Position numbers and translations under genes: made by a program. A DNA stretch of 64,000 nucleotides from SELP01 sp035969385 (GTDB lineage: Bacteria; Pseudomonadota; Alphaproteobacteria; Rhodobacterales; Rhodobacteraceae). Each line of letters begins with the position of its first letter. The stretch's first letter is position 1. The notes below the pieces were generated by a model, which ran no database searches, was not told where the DNA came from, and worked only from the letters and a program-made list of their open reading frames with translations. Positions 44,277 through 52,217 of the stretch are shown one piece after another. The stretch is from contig NZ_JAYKKJ010000006.1 of assembly GCF_035969385.1 (NCBI RefSeq), positions 124,001 to 188,000 of the forward strand, read 5' to 3'.

Positions 44277-45692
44277 TTATTGTCCCTCGTCGACCTCTGG
44301 CAGAACGAAAATCTGCCCCGGATAGATCAGGTCGGGGTTGCGAATTCTATCCCGGTTCGCCTCGAAGACATAGGTGTACATCACCCCATCGCCATAGCGG
44401 TCGCGGGCGATGGCCCAAAGGGTATTGCCCGGCTGCACCGTCCTGACCGCGATGCCACGTTCGTCCAGCGTTGCCTGATCCTCGGCCATGACCTCGGCGA
44501 TGGCCTCGGGCTCTTCCCGCTTGAACGGGGTTTCGATCCGGCTGATCACCGCGCCCTCGGCGTCCACTTCGTCCACACGCAGGGTATAGACGCCGGTGTC
44601 CACCTCGGGCAGGTCGGTGCGCCAATTGCCGCCGTCGCCGATCCGCGACGTGGTGATCGGCTGGTTATCCAGATAGATGCGTACGAACCCATCGCTGCTG
44701 CCGCGTCCCGCCAGAAGGACCTCGCCCGCCGGGTCATAGGTGATGCTGTCCAGCGCGACCGAGGACATGACTTCGGGCGAGGTGTCTGAGGTGGCGGGCT
44801 GGATCACCTCCACCCCCTCGTCGCTGAGGCTGAGGACCGCGGGCGCGGACGGTGCCGCAGGTTCGCCGGTGTCAGATGTGACCTCACCCCCGGTGTCGGC
44901 CTGCGCGGTTACCGGGGCCTCGGCCTGCGGTGTTTCCGGCGCGGGTGCCGCAGATACGGGCGCTTCGGCGGTTGGTTCGGTTGCGGGGTCCGCTTCCGTG
45001 TCTTCAGCGGTCGTGGCCGGCGCCTCTGTCGTCCCGTTCGAGGGGGCCTCAGGCGCGGGGTCGGCTGCGGCAAGCGCAGCGGGGGCCGATGTCGGGCTGA
45101 TCAATCGTTCATCCGCTGACAGGACCGCCGCCCCGTCCGGGTCTGCCAGAAGGGCAAGAACGCGGGGCTGGTCCGAGGCTGGCAGGGACAGGAAGGCCAT
45201 GAAGGCCCCGTTGGCATCCGCTGTCACACGGTCCACCGATGTGCCGTCGATAAGGATATCGACCACCATGCCCGGATCGGCGCGCCCGGCCACGGTGCCC
45301 AACCCATCGGATTCAATGCGCATGTTGTCGAACCGGGGGGCCGACACGGCCGGGGCGTCCGGTTCCGACGCAGCGGGGGCCTCTGCCACCGCGGTTTCAG
45401 CCGTGGGGGTCGTGGCGCTTTCGGTCAGGTCGGCGTCCGGCGCGTCATCGGGGGCCGAAGGCGTGGGCGTGGGGCCGGTGCCGGCCTCTGCCGCCGGGGC
45501 AAGATCGCTGGCGGGGGCAGTCCCGGCCTCTTCGCCATCCGGGGTCGCGGCAATGGTCGCGGGGGCGGTCGCCGGGTCAGGTTGTTCGGCGGGGGATGAC
45601 CCAAAGACAAGATAGCCCGCAATGATGGCCACGACCGCCGCCACGCCGCCCGCGGCAAGGCCCGCCGTGCTTGATCCGAAAACGCTTTTCAC
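44277..45692 (-). CDS. LysM-domain envelope protein with long Ala/Pro linker
   Basis: Protein of about 471 residues: one N-terminal helix (TAGLAAGGVAAVVAIIAGYLV), a long Ala/Pro/Glu/Thr low-complexity linker, two short Ig-like beta modules (DGLGTVAGRADPGMVVDILI and LLAGRGSSDGFVRIYLDNQP), and a C-terminal LysM domain (VQPGNTLWAIARDRYGDG to PGQIFVLPE) that binds peptidoglycan. I take GTG at 45692 because GGGGAAGGGAC lies ahead at a good distance; ATG at 45710 or 45782 are alternatives. Likely tethers the inner membrane to the wall. Divergent from the LOG-family gene. Confidence 0.85.
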   Translation of the reverse strand: MKSVFGSSTAGLAAGGVAAVVAIIAGYLVFGSSPAEQPDPATAPATIAATPDGEEAGTAPASDLAPAAEAGTGPTPTPSAPDDAPDADLTESATTPTAETAVAEAPAASEPDAPAVSAPRFDNMRIESDGLGTVAGRADPGMVVDILIDGTSVDRVTADANGAFMAFLSLPASDQPRVLALLADPDGAAVLSADERLISPTSAPAALAAADPAPEAPSNGTTEAPATTAEDTEADPATEPTAEAPVSAAPAPETPQAEAPVTAQADTGGEVTSDTGEPAAPSAPAVLSLSDEGVEVIQPATSDTSPEVMSSVALDSITYDPAGEVLLAGRGSSDGFVRIYLDNQPITTSRIGDGGNWRTDLPEVDTGVYTLRVDEVDAEGAVISRIETPFKREEPEAIAEVMAEDQATLDERGIAVRTVQPGNTLWAIARDRYGDGVMYTYVFEANRDRIRNPDLIYPGQIFVLPEVDEGQ

Positions 45693-45813
45693 GCCTGTCC
45701 CTTCCCCCATGTCCACCCCGCCCGAAACCAGCATTCCCGGCAGAGGTTGAGCGACCATAGCAACGGGGGTATGAGCGGTCAAAGCCTATGAAACCCATCC
45801 GAAAGGACAGCAT

Positions 45814-46371
45814 ATGACCGCATCCGCCCAAATTTCCGTCTGCGTCTATTGCGGGTCGCGGGCCGGGGCGCGTCCGGCCTATGCGCAGGCAGCCCGCGAC
45901 ACGGGCGCGATGCTGGCCCGGCGTGGCTGGCGGCTTGTCTATGGGGCGGGCGACGTCGGGCTGATGGGGCTGGTCGCCAAATCCACGCAAGAGGCCGGGG
46001 GCCGGACCTTTGGCGCAATCCCCACCCACCTTTTGGACTGGGAAGTGGGCAAACGCGATCTGGACAGCTTTGTCATCACCGAGACGATGCACGAGCGCAA
46101 GAAGATCATGTTCATGAACGCCGATGCGGTGGTCGTCCTGCCCGGTGGCGCGGGCAGCCTTGACGAGTTCTTCGAGGTGCTGACCTGGGCGCAGATCGGG
46201 CTGCACCGCAAACCGATCTTCCTGCTGAACACCGATGGCTACTGGGGACCGCTGCTGGCGCTGATCGACCACACCATCGCCGAAGGCTTCGCGGGCGCAT
46301 CGCTGCGCGATTTCTACCGGGTGGTGGACACGGTCGAGGCGCTGGAGGCCGGGTTGGCCGACGCGGCCTAG
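45814..46371 (+). CDS. LOG-family (TIGR00730) nucleosidase
   Basis: Rossmann-fold protein of 185 residues of the LONELY GUY family; characterised members hydrolyse nucleoside 5'-monophosphates, including cytokinin precursors. The catalytic patterns are present: R95-K96 in TMHERKKIMF and PGGAGSLDE at 110-118 (family P-G-G-x-G-T-x-x-E, with Ser in place of Thr), and VCVYCGSR at the N-terminus. The bacterial role is probably nucleotide salvage or AMP turnover. Its TAG stop shares bases with that of the convergent rarD gene in a single CTAG. Confidence 0.9.
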   Translation: MTASAQISVCVYCGSRAGARPAYAQAARDTGAMLARRGWRLVYGAGDVGLMGLVAKSTQEAGGRTFGAIPTHLLDWEVGKRDLDSFVITETMHERKKIMFMNADAVVVLPGGAGSLDEFFEVLTWAQIGLHRKPIFLLNTDGYWGPLLALIDHTIAEGFAGASLRDFYRVVDTVEALEAGLADAA

Positions 46372-47258
46372 CCCGCGACGACCGCCCTGCGCGCGGCCCG
46401 GTCCTGCCGGACCGAAGAGACCGAGTATATCGCCAGACCGACCCAGATCAGCGGGAAGGCTATCCCGTGCCAGATTGTGAAGGGTTCCATGAAGACCAAT
46501 GTGGCGCAGAGGAATTGCAGCGTCGGGTTCAGGTATTGCAGCAGCCCCACGGTCGACAGCCGCAACCGCCGCGCAGCATAGGCGAACAGGATCAGCGGCG
46601 TACCGGTCAATAGCCCCGAGAACATCAACAGGATATGGGTCCCCAAGGGGTTTCCGCCCCCTGCCCCGGTTCCCATCAGCGCGATCCACATCAGGGCCAG
46701 CGGCGCGAGCACCAGCACCTCTGCTGTGACCGACACCACCGGGCCCAATTCAAGCCGTTTCTTCAACACCCCATAGCCGCCGAAGGTGCCCGCCAGCCAC
46801 AGCGCGATCCACGGCGGCACCCCCAGCCCTAGCGTCAAGACCATCACCGCCGCCGTTGCCAATGCCACCGCCACCCATTGCGCCGGACCCAGCCGTTCCT
46901 GAAACAGCACCCGGCCCAGAAGGACGGCGACCAGCGGAAAGATGTAATAGCCCAGCGATGCCTCGACCGCATGGCCGAAGGAAATCGCGAAGATGAAGCC
47001 GAACCAGTTGCCGGAAATCAGCAGGGCCGCCGCAAGGATCAACCCGTAGCGGCGTAGAGAATTGAGCGCCCCGAATACCAGCCCGAACCGCCCCTGTACG
47101 ATCAACACACCCGCGAAGAACACCAGCGACCAAAGCGAGCGGTAGGACAGCACCTCGAGCGGGGGGATGTGTTTGAGCATGGCGTAATAGAGCGGCGACA
47201 GGCCCCAGATGGTGCAGGCCAGCACCATCGCCAGAACGCCTTTCATCGCGTCACTCAT
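46368..47258 (-). CDS. rarD: EamA/RarD-type transporter
   Basis: Drug/metabolite transporter superfamily protein of 296 residues with ten predicted helices. The start MSDAMKGVLAMVLACTIWGL followed by SPLYYAML and the loop PPLEVLSYRSLWSLVF are the RarD subgroup signature, as are SLGYYIFPLVAVLLGR and LLQYLNPTLQFL. Substrate unknown; the name comes from a chloramphenicol-related observation and does not prove drug export. ATG at 47258. It follows sodB on the same strand, separated by a terminator. Confidence 0.88.
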   Translation of the reverse strand: MSDAMKGVLAMVLACTIWGLSPLYYAMLKHIPPLEVLSYRSLWSLVFFAGVLIVQGRFGLVFGALNSLRRYGLILAAALLISGNWFGFIFAISFGHAVEASLGYYIFPLVAVLLGRVLFQERLGPAQWVAVALATAAVMVLTLGLGVPPWIALWLAGTFGGYGVLKKRLELGPVVSVTAEVLVLAPLALMWIALMGTGAGGGNPLGTHILLMFSGLLTGTPLILFAYAARRLRLSTVGLLQYLNPTLQFLCATLVFMEPFTIWHGIAFPLIWVGLAIYSVSSVRQDRAARRAVVAG

Positions 47259-47322
47259 CCCAGCCCCTCGCCTCGTTCGGCCGCATCTGCGCATGGGTCA
47301 CAAGGATTGGCAAGTCGGCATG

Positions 47323-47353
47323 AAAAAGGCCCGAACCAGCGGTCCGGGCCTTT
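47323..47353 (-). terminator. Terminator after sodB
   Basis: On the minus strand GGCCCGGA/TTCGGGCC form an 8-bp stem (47328-47350) and are followed by five Ts (47327-47323), 23 bp after the sodB stop. Confidence 0.8.
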
Positions 47354-47375
47354 CCTGTATCTTCCGTGGCGCGGA

Positions 47376-47975
47376 TCACATCCGGCTGGCGACGTTTTCC
47401 CAGTTCACGAGGTTGTCGAGGAAGTTGGTCAGATAGGCCGGGCGCTTGTTGCGGAAGTCGATGTAGTAGGAATGTTCCCACACATCGCAGCCCAGAAGCG
47501 CGGTCTGCCCAAAGCAGAGCGGGTTCACGCCGTTTTCGGTCTTGGTCACGGCCAGCGACCCGTCGGCGTTCTTGACCAGCCAGGCCCAGCCCGAGCCGAA
47601 CTGACCGGCGCCAGCGGCGCTGAACTGCGACTTGAATTCATCGACCGAGCCGAAGCTTTCGACCAGCGCCTTTTCCAGTTCGCCCGGCATCGCCGACGAC
47701 CCCGGCCCCATCATTTCCCAGAACTGGTTGTGGTTCCAAAGCTGGCTGATGTTGTTGAAGATCCCGTTCTGGGCCACAGCCGAAGCGTTGTAGGTCCCGA
47801 CGATGATCTCTTCGAGGGACTTGCCCTCCCACTCGGTGCCCGCGATCAGCTTGTTGCCGTTGTCGACATAGGCCTTGTGGTGCAGGTCGTGGTGGTATTC
47901 GAGCGTCTCGGCGGACATCCCCTTGGCGGCAAGCGCGTCGTGGGCATAGGGAAGGTCGGGAAGTTCAAAAGCCAT
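47376..47975 (-). CDS. sodB: Superoxide dismutase (Fe/Mn type)
   Basis: Cytoplasmic superoxide dismutase of 199 residues. The four metal ligands align as H28 (in EYHHDLHHKAYVD), H82 (NHNQFW), D164 and H168 (CDVWEHSYY). The overall sequence resembles iron or cambialistic enzymes of alphaproteobacteria; Fe versus Mn cannot be fixed from sequence. ATG at 47975 gives MAFELPDLPYAHDAL, the usual start. A sigma70-like promoter lies about 50 bp upstream and a terminator behind it, so it is a single-gene unit. Confidence 0.96.
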   Translation of the reverse strand: MAFELPDLPYAHDALAAKGMSAETLEYHHDLHHKAYVDNGNKLIAGTEWEGKSLEEIIVGTYNASAVAQNGIFNNISQLWNHNQFWEMMGPGSSAMPGELEKALVESFGSVDEFKSQFSAAGAGQFGSGWAWLVKNADGSLAVTKTENGVNPLCFGQTALLGCDVWEHSYYIDFRNKRPAYLTNFLDNLVNWENVASRM

Positions 47976-48025
47976 GTCGGGCCCCCTTGTTTTTGCAGCG
48001 TTTCGCGTGAGTCTAATCCTCGGCC

Positions 48026-48054
48026 ATAAAGAGCGCATGAGGGGCAAAGGTCAA
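48026..48054 (-). promoter_or_regulatory. Candidate sodB promoter
   Basis: On the minus strand TTGACC (48054-48049), 17-base spacer, CTTTAT (48031-48026). The -35 matches 5 of 6 consensus bases, the -10 three of 6. The predicted leader is about 45 bases. Confidence 0.4.
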
Positions 48055-48083
48055 GGCAAGGGCCAGAGGAATCGGCGCGGTAA

Positions 48084-48166
48084 GGTGGGTTTGAACCCAC
48101 CTTGCGCCATGGCCTCATGCGCCAAACCCCACGCAATCCGACCCGTAAGGTGGGTCTTGACCCACC
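48084..48166. repeat. Pair of GGTGGGTY palindromes upstream of sodB
   Basis: GGTGGGTTTGAACCCACC at 48084-48101 (arms extend outward to AAGG/CCTT) and GGTGGGTCTTGACCCACC at 48149-48166. The pair lies between the end of the GSCFA gene (48172) and the sodB promoter, both genes on the minus strand. Confidence 0.9.
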
Positions 48167-48171
48167 CCCGG

Positions 48172-49530
48172 CTAGAGCCAGTCCACCCGGTCGCGGAAGG
48201 TATCCCGGTTGGGGAATTTCGCGGCGTGCACATCCATCAGTTTGCGCGCATCATCCGGGCGGCGCAGCGGGCGGCACAGCATGATCAGCCGTTCCAGTGG
48301 CATCGGACGCCCCGGCGCAAGGTTCACGGCCTTGACCAGCGCTTCGAAGGCGTCTTCGATCCGTTCCAACCGGCGCAACGCCGCGGATTCGAACAAGAGA
48401 ACATCCACATCCCCGTCCGCCAGATCCCGGTTCTTGGCCAGCAGGTCCACGATGGCCTCGTAGTCTTCCAGCTTCTGCATCATCCGCACCCAGGACATCA
48501 GCGCCTCGGGGGTCATGGTCTCGGTCGGGGTATCACCCGCATCGGCCACCGTGCCCTCGACGTAGTTGGTCAACACGTTCGACATGATCCGGTTGACCAC
48601 ATCGGGTGACACGTGGCGGTAATCCCCGCGCGACCATGCGACAGTCGGGTTCGAAAGGGTCACGAATTCATAGGAGGGGAAGTAGTCCACCCCCTCCTTG
48701 CCGATCAGGAACTCGTCCAGCGCCGCGCGCTGCACCGATTTCGAATAGGCATTGGCCACCAGCACATCCATGTCCCGGAAGGTCGCCAGCAGCGGCACCG
48801 GCGACACGGTGACCAGCATCTTAAGCGGCTTTGTCCGGTGTTTCTGCAAAAGCGCGTAAAGTTCTTCCAGCCCGTCCAGAACATCCTGATAGGACAGCAC
48901 CCGGAATTCGAACCGCTCCGGCTCTGCCTTGATCAGCGGCCCGGGGGGCGACACGTTCAGATAGAGGCCCAGCTTCGTGTCATACCATGTTTCCACATAA
49001 CCCAGCGTCAGGATCAGCACATCCGCCGTCGCCGCCTGCGCCATCGCATCCAGATAGCGGTGCCGGAAGGCCAGAATATCGTCCATCGGGAAATCCAGCT
49101 TGGCCATGCCCAACTGGCTGTCGCAATAGCGTCCCTTGCCCAGCGGATAGATCAGGTCTTCGCCCGGAAAGCTGTCCCGCTCCAGCGCCCAGCGGATTTC
49201 ATTCGTGACCGAATGGATCGAATATTTATTGAAGAAATTCGCAGCGTCCCCAAGGCTTTCGCCAATCGCGCCCAGTTCGAATTCCCGGCTGAGCACCCGT
49301 TTCCCCGCCGCCTCCAGCGACTTTTCAACGTTGCGGGCAAAGCACGAGCCGATGGCGAAAATCGTATCCTCGGGGCCGATCTTGAAAGAGGGCGAACAAT
49401 TCGGCGAGGCCAGCGGATAGAGCCGATCCCCATCCTTGTCCGGAGCGGGATACTTGCGCAGCCCGTTGGACCGTGCCCGCTCCATCGCCTTTGCCGCGCT
49501 CATCTGTTCGATATTGCCGCGCCGTGCCAT
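48172..49530 (-). CDS. GSCFA-domain protein
   Basis: Protein of 452 residues with the GSCFA domain, named for the motif seen here as FAIGSCFARNVEKSLE. A second conserved block is LTLGYVETWYD and a third is VTVSPVPLLATF; together these resemble the catalytic blocks of SGNH/GDSL-type hydrolases or acyltransferases. The C-terminal 100 residues are helical and TPR-like. No signal peptide. It is divergent from a GT61 glycosyltransferase gene, a pairing that suggests a role in a surface polysaccharide. ATG at 49530 is chosen over the longer frame to 49641. Confidence 0.85.
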   Translation of the reverse strand: MARRGNIEQMSAAKAMERARSNGLRKYPAPDKDGDRLYPLASPNCSPSFKIGPEDTIFAIGSCFARNVEKSLEAAGKRVLSREFELGAIGESLGDAANFFNKYSIHSVTNEIRWALERDSFPGEDLIYPLGKGRYCDSQLGMAKLDFPMDDILAFRHRYLDAMAQAATADVLILTLGYVETWYDTKLGLYLNVSPPGPLIKAEPERFEFRVLSYQDVLDGLEELYALLQKHRTKPLKMLVTVSPVPLLATFRDMDVLVANAYSKSVQRAALDEFLIGKEGVDYFPSYEFVTLSNPTVAWSRGDYRHVSPDVVNRIMSNVLTNYVEGTVADAGDTPTETMTPEALMSWVRMMQKLEDYEAIVDLLAKNRDLADGDVDVLLFESAALRRLERIEDAFEALVKAVNLAPGRPMPLERLIMLCRPLRRPDDARKLMDVHAAKFPNRDTFRDRVDWL

Positions 49531-49715
49531 CGGTTGCCTGCCCTTTCCATGCCCCGATCCTGATCGCCGGGGCTTGCGGGCGATGTTAGTCGCACCCCAT
49601 CCCCAGTTCAATACCACGCCCCGAAATGACCTTATTTCCAAGGCTGGTTAGGTTTTACATGGGGTGGGATATGAGCTAGGAAATCTCAACAACATGTGTA
49701 CGAGGCGCAGTAAGA

Positions 49716-50840
49716 ATGACCGATGGTGCAGAATACGCCGTGCCGGACCTGTCCGGTTCGATTGCGGATAAGATCAGTTTTCATGAAAACGCAATCGTGG
49801 TGCCGCCCCCCAAGGACGGGCTGAACAGGTCTGTGCAATGGTCCGGTGTGCTAGACGCCGATGGCACCTTTGTCGAAAATTCGATCACCTGGCGCGGCAA
49901 AAGCCAGGTCACGCGGCCGCCGCAGATGCCCGCCGAAGGCGAGATCACCGAGCTGAAGGGCACATGGATGTTCCTTGGTCCGCTGTTCGGTCATTTCGGC
50001 CATTTCCTTGTGGAAAGTATCTGCCGCATCTGGGCCTATGGGCAATTGAAGGACAAGATCGACGGGGTCATCTATGTCCCCAAGTTCCAGAACCGGCCTG
50101 AACATGTGGTCTCGGTCTATGCGCCCTTCCTGAAGGCGCTTGGGGTGGACTGCCCGGTTCTGAACCTGTCCGACGCCACCCGCGTGGAAAAGCTCTATGT
50201 GCCCCAGCAGGGCTTTGGCATGTTCCAGATGATCGAAGGCGCGCCGGAATTCCGCGATTTCATCAATGACTACGCGGGCAAGGATGTGGAACCCGAAGGC
50301 GCCAAGAAGATCTATGTCTCGCGGTCTGCGCTGCCGCCGATCCGGGGATCGATCCTGGGCGAAACCCTGCTGGAAGAATGGCTTCAGGCCGAAGGCTACG
50401 AGGTCTATCACCCGCAGAAACACAACCACCTTGAACAGATCGCAGCCTATAAGGCGGCGACCCATGTGATTGCGGTGGATTGTTCGCCCCTGCACTTGCT
50501 GGCGCTGGTGGGCAACAAGGACCAGAAGGTCGGGATCATTGCCCGGCGCGACGGCGACCTTGACCAGATCTTTGCCCGGCAAATCAAGGCCTTCAAAGGG
50601 GCCGAGGCCCACGCCTTCAACGTGCTTGAGCGCAACTGGATCGAAAGCCATGCCAACCGGCCCAGCCGGACCAGCTGGGGCGAGGTCAATTACGCCAAAC
50701 TTTATGAAGGGTTCAAAGCGGCCGGGCTGATCGAAGGTGACACCCCTTGGCCCGCCCTGACAGAGGCGCAGGTGACCGAGATTGCCGACGAGATCGGCAA
50801 GGGCGCGGACACGACCTTCCGGCCCTTCGAAGGGAAATAG
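49716..50840 (+). CDS. Glycosyltransferase family 61 protein
   Basis: Protein of 374 residues of the GT61/DUF563 family. The hallmark is the segment GPLFGHFGHFLVESICRIWA around residues 88-107, followed by a second half with IYVSRSALPPIRG and the acceptor-end motif AVDCSPLHLLALVG. Related proteins add sugars to capsular or O-antigen chains; donor and acceptor here are unknown. No signal peptide or membrane helix. It ends directly against the stop codon of a convergent small membrane-protein gene (no spacer). Confidence 0.85.
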   Translation: MTDGAEYAVPDLSGSIADKISFHENAIVVPPPKDGLNRSVQWSGVLDADGTFVENSITWRGKSQVTRPPQMPAEGEITELKGTWMFLGPLFGHFGHFLVESICRIWAYGQLKDKIDGVIYVPKFQNRPEHVVSVYAPFLKALGVDCPVLNLSDATRVEKLYVPQQGFGMFQMIEGAPEFRDFINDYAGKDVEPEGAKKIYVSRSALPPIRGSILGETLLEEWLQAEGYEVYHPQKHNHLEQIAAYKAATHVIAVDCSPLHLLALVGNKDQKVGIIARRDGDLDQIFARQIKAFKGAEAHAFNVLERNWIESHANRPSRTSWGEVNYAKLYEGFKAAGLIEGDTPWPALTEAQVTEIADEIGKGADTTFRPFEGK

Positions 50841-51494
50841 CTAGAGCCCGATTTGGCGGCAATCAGCGCGCGTGACGAATATCGTCATGCGCGCATCACC
50901 GTATTTGTAGCGTAGTTCTGCGCGGGAAACCGGACCGCGCATTTCTTCGGCAAAGCGAAGACATAGGTCCTCGTAACCAAGGTCTTGAATCGCATTGAAT
51001 TCCCCCTCTCTGATCTCAACCGCAGAGCCGGAATAGGAAATCCAAAGAAGCCCCTCTTCATAGCCATATCCCCTCAGCAGCAACCTTGGTTCGATCTCGA
51101 AAGGGACCGTTGCGGCAGTGACTTCTGCCCGTTTTTCAAGCTCAGCTGCGGTGATGGGCAATCCGGGCAGGACCCGAACAAAACTATTGGCTCCGAAGGC
51201 GATTCCCGAAGCCAAAGCCGCAGCGACGCCGAACGGCGCAAACCAACCGGGTCGGCGATAATCAAACATTGCCCGATACAGCGATAGGCCGACGACTAGA
51301 AACCCGATCGATGCGGCGACAGAATACACGGTCAGAAGTCCATCTCCGACGGCATCCGGATAGAGTTCATAGATTTTCGGGATGCTGATCTTCAGAGACC
51401 AACCGACACCAATTACGACGACAGCAAACCCTACAACGCCGAACCAAAATGTTTCCGAGACCGAGCGCTTGCCTCGGACCAATTCACCAATCAT
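50841..51494 (-). CDS. Hypothetical three-helix membrane protein
   Basis: Unrecognised protein of 217 residues from ATG 51494 (238 if read from 51557). Three hydrophobic segments are visible near the N-terminus (FWFGVVGFAVVVIGVGW, LTVYSVAASIGFLVVGLSLY, FAPFGVAAALASGIAFGA), followed by a soluble C-terminal domain with two cysteines (DLCLRF, RADCRQ). I prefer 51494 because a strong terminator ends only 3 bp before the ATG at 51557; even so the ribosome site is weak. Base composition is lower than the neighbours (27 of 60 G+C from 51361). It may be an acquired gene. Confidence 0.6.
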   Translation of the reverse strand: MIGELVRGKRSVSETFWFGVVGFAVVVIGVGWSLKISIPKIYELYPDAVGDGLLTVYSVAASIGFLVVGLSLYRAMFDYRRPGWFAPFGVAAALASGIAFGANSFVRVLPGLPITAAELEKRAEVTAATVPFEIEPRLLLRGYGYEEGLLWISYSGSAVEIREGEFNAIQDLGYEDLCLRFAEEMRGPVSRAELRYKYGDARMTIFVTRADCRQIGL

Positions 51495-51560
51495 CAACGC
51501 GGCAACTCCAAAAATAGTTCTTCTTGCAATTCTATGTGTTCCCGTCCGCAACTCCATAAG

Positions 51561-51595
51561 AAAAAGGCGACGCCCGAGCAGGGGCGTCGCCTTTC
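51561..51595 (-). terminator. Strong terminator after soxG, possibly bidirectional
   Basis: Perfect 11-bp stem AGGCGACGCCC/GGGCGTCGCCT (51565-51575, 51582-51592) with a 6-base loop and, on the minus strand, five Ts. It closes the sox operon, 50 bp after soxG. Confidence 0.85.
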
Positions 51596-51644
51596 CGATT
51601 TCAGATCAGGAATGCGCGGGAGCGCTCCTTTGGATCACGCCTTT

Positions 51645-52217
51645 TCAGGCAAGAACGCCGACTGGCCCGGCCTTGGCGCCGTTCTCAAGCAGCCCGAACA
51701 CATAGTGCCCGACCGAGCGGAAACAGACCACGTGGAAGGTCTCTGCATCATCGAGCCAGAAGGCCCCGGCGACCTGCGCCATGCGGGTCCGGCGGAAGTC
51801 CCCTGCACCGAACGCCGAGGCGGACAGGTCCACCGGCGCGATCTTGGCCAGCACCTCGCGGGCGGCGGCACCGCCCGACAGGGTCATGCAAGCGCGGGCG
51901 TCGGACAGGTTGACGGCCATGAAATGGCTGCCCGCCAGCGCGCTTTCCAGTTCCGCAACCGCTGCCGCGGCCTCGGCATGAGGCACCACGATCAGCAGTT
52001 CGTCCGGCGACATCCAGCAGGCGCCCTTGCCCCCGGTGACTGTGGATTTGCGCACCCCCGGCACCGGCTGCCCGGTGATCTTCTTGACCGCCGTTTTCAG
52101 CTTGGCCGCTGACAGGTCGCCCCGCAGGGTGACCATGCCGACCGGGCCCGCATCGCGGACGGTGACGCCGTTGTGGGTGGCCTCTGCCCCGTTCAGGAAA
52201 CTCACAGCCTCAGACAT
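51645..52217 (-). CDS. soxG: Sarcosine oxidase gamma subunit
   Basis: Small subunit of heterotetrameric sarcosine oxidase, 190 residues, distantly related to the folate-binding T-protein fold. Typical stretches: GPVGMVTLRGDLSAAKL, GACWMSPDELLIVVPHAEA, AVNLSDARACMTLSGGAAREVLAKIAP-like text, and FHVVCFRSVGHYVFGLL at the end. It stabilises the alpha-beta-gamma-delta complex. ATG at 52217 lies 8 bp inside the soxA gene end, so translation is probably coupled. Last gene of soxB-D-A-G. Confidence 0.92.
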   Translation of the reverse strand: MSEAVSFLNGAEATHNGVTVRDAGPVGMVTLRGDLSAAKLKTAVKKITGQPVPGVRKSTVTGGKGACWMSPDELLIVVPHAEAAAAVAELESALAGSHFMAVNLSDARACMTLSGGAAAREVLAKIAPVDLSASAFGAGDFRRTRMAQVAGAFWLDDAETFHVVCFRSVGHYVFGLLENGAKAGPVGVLA

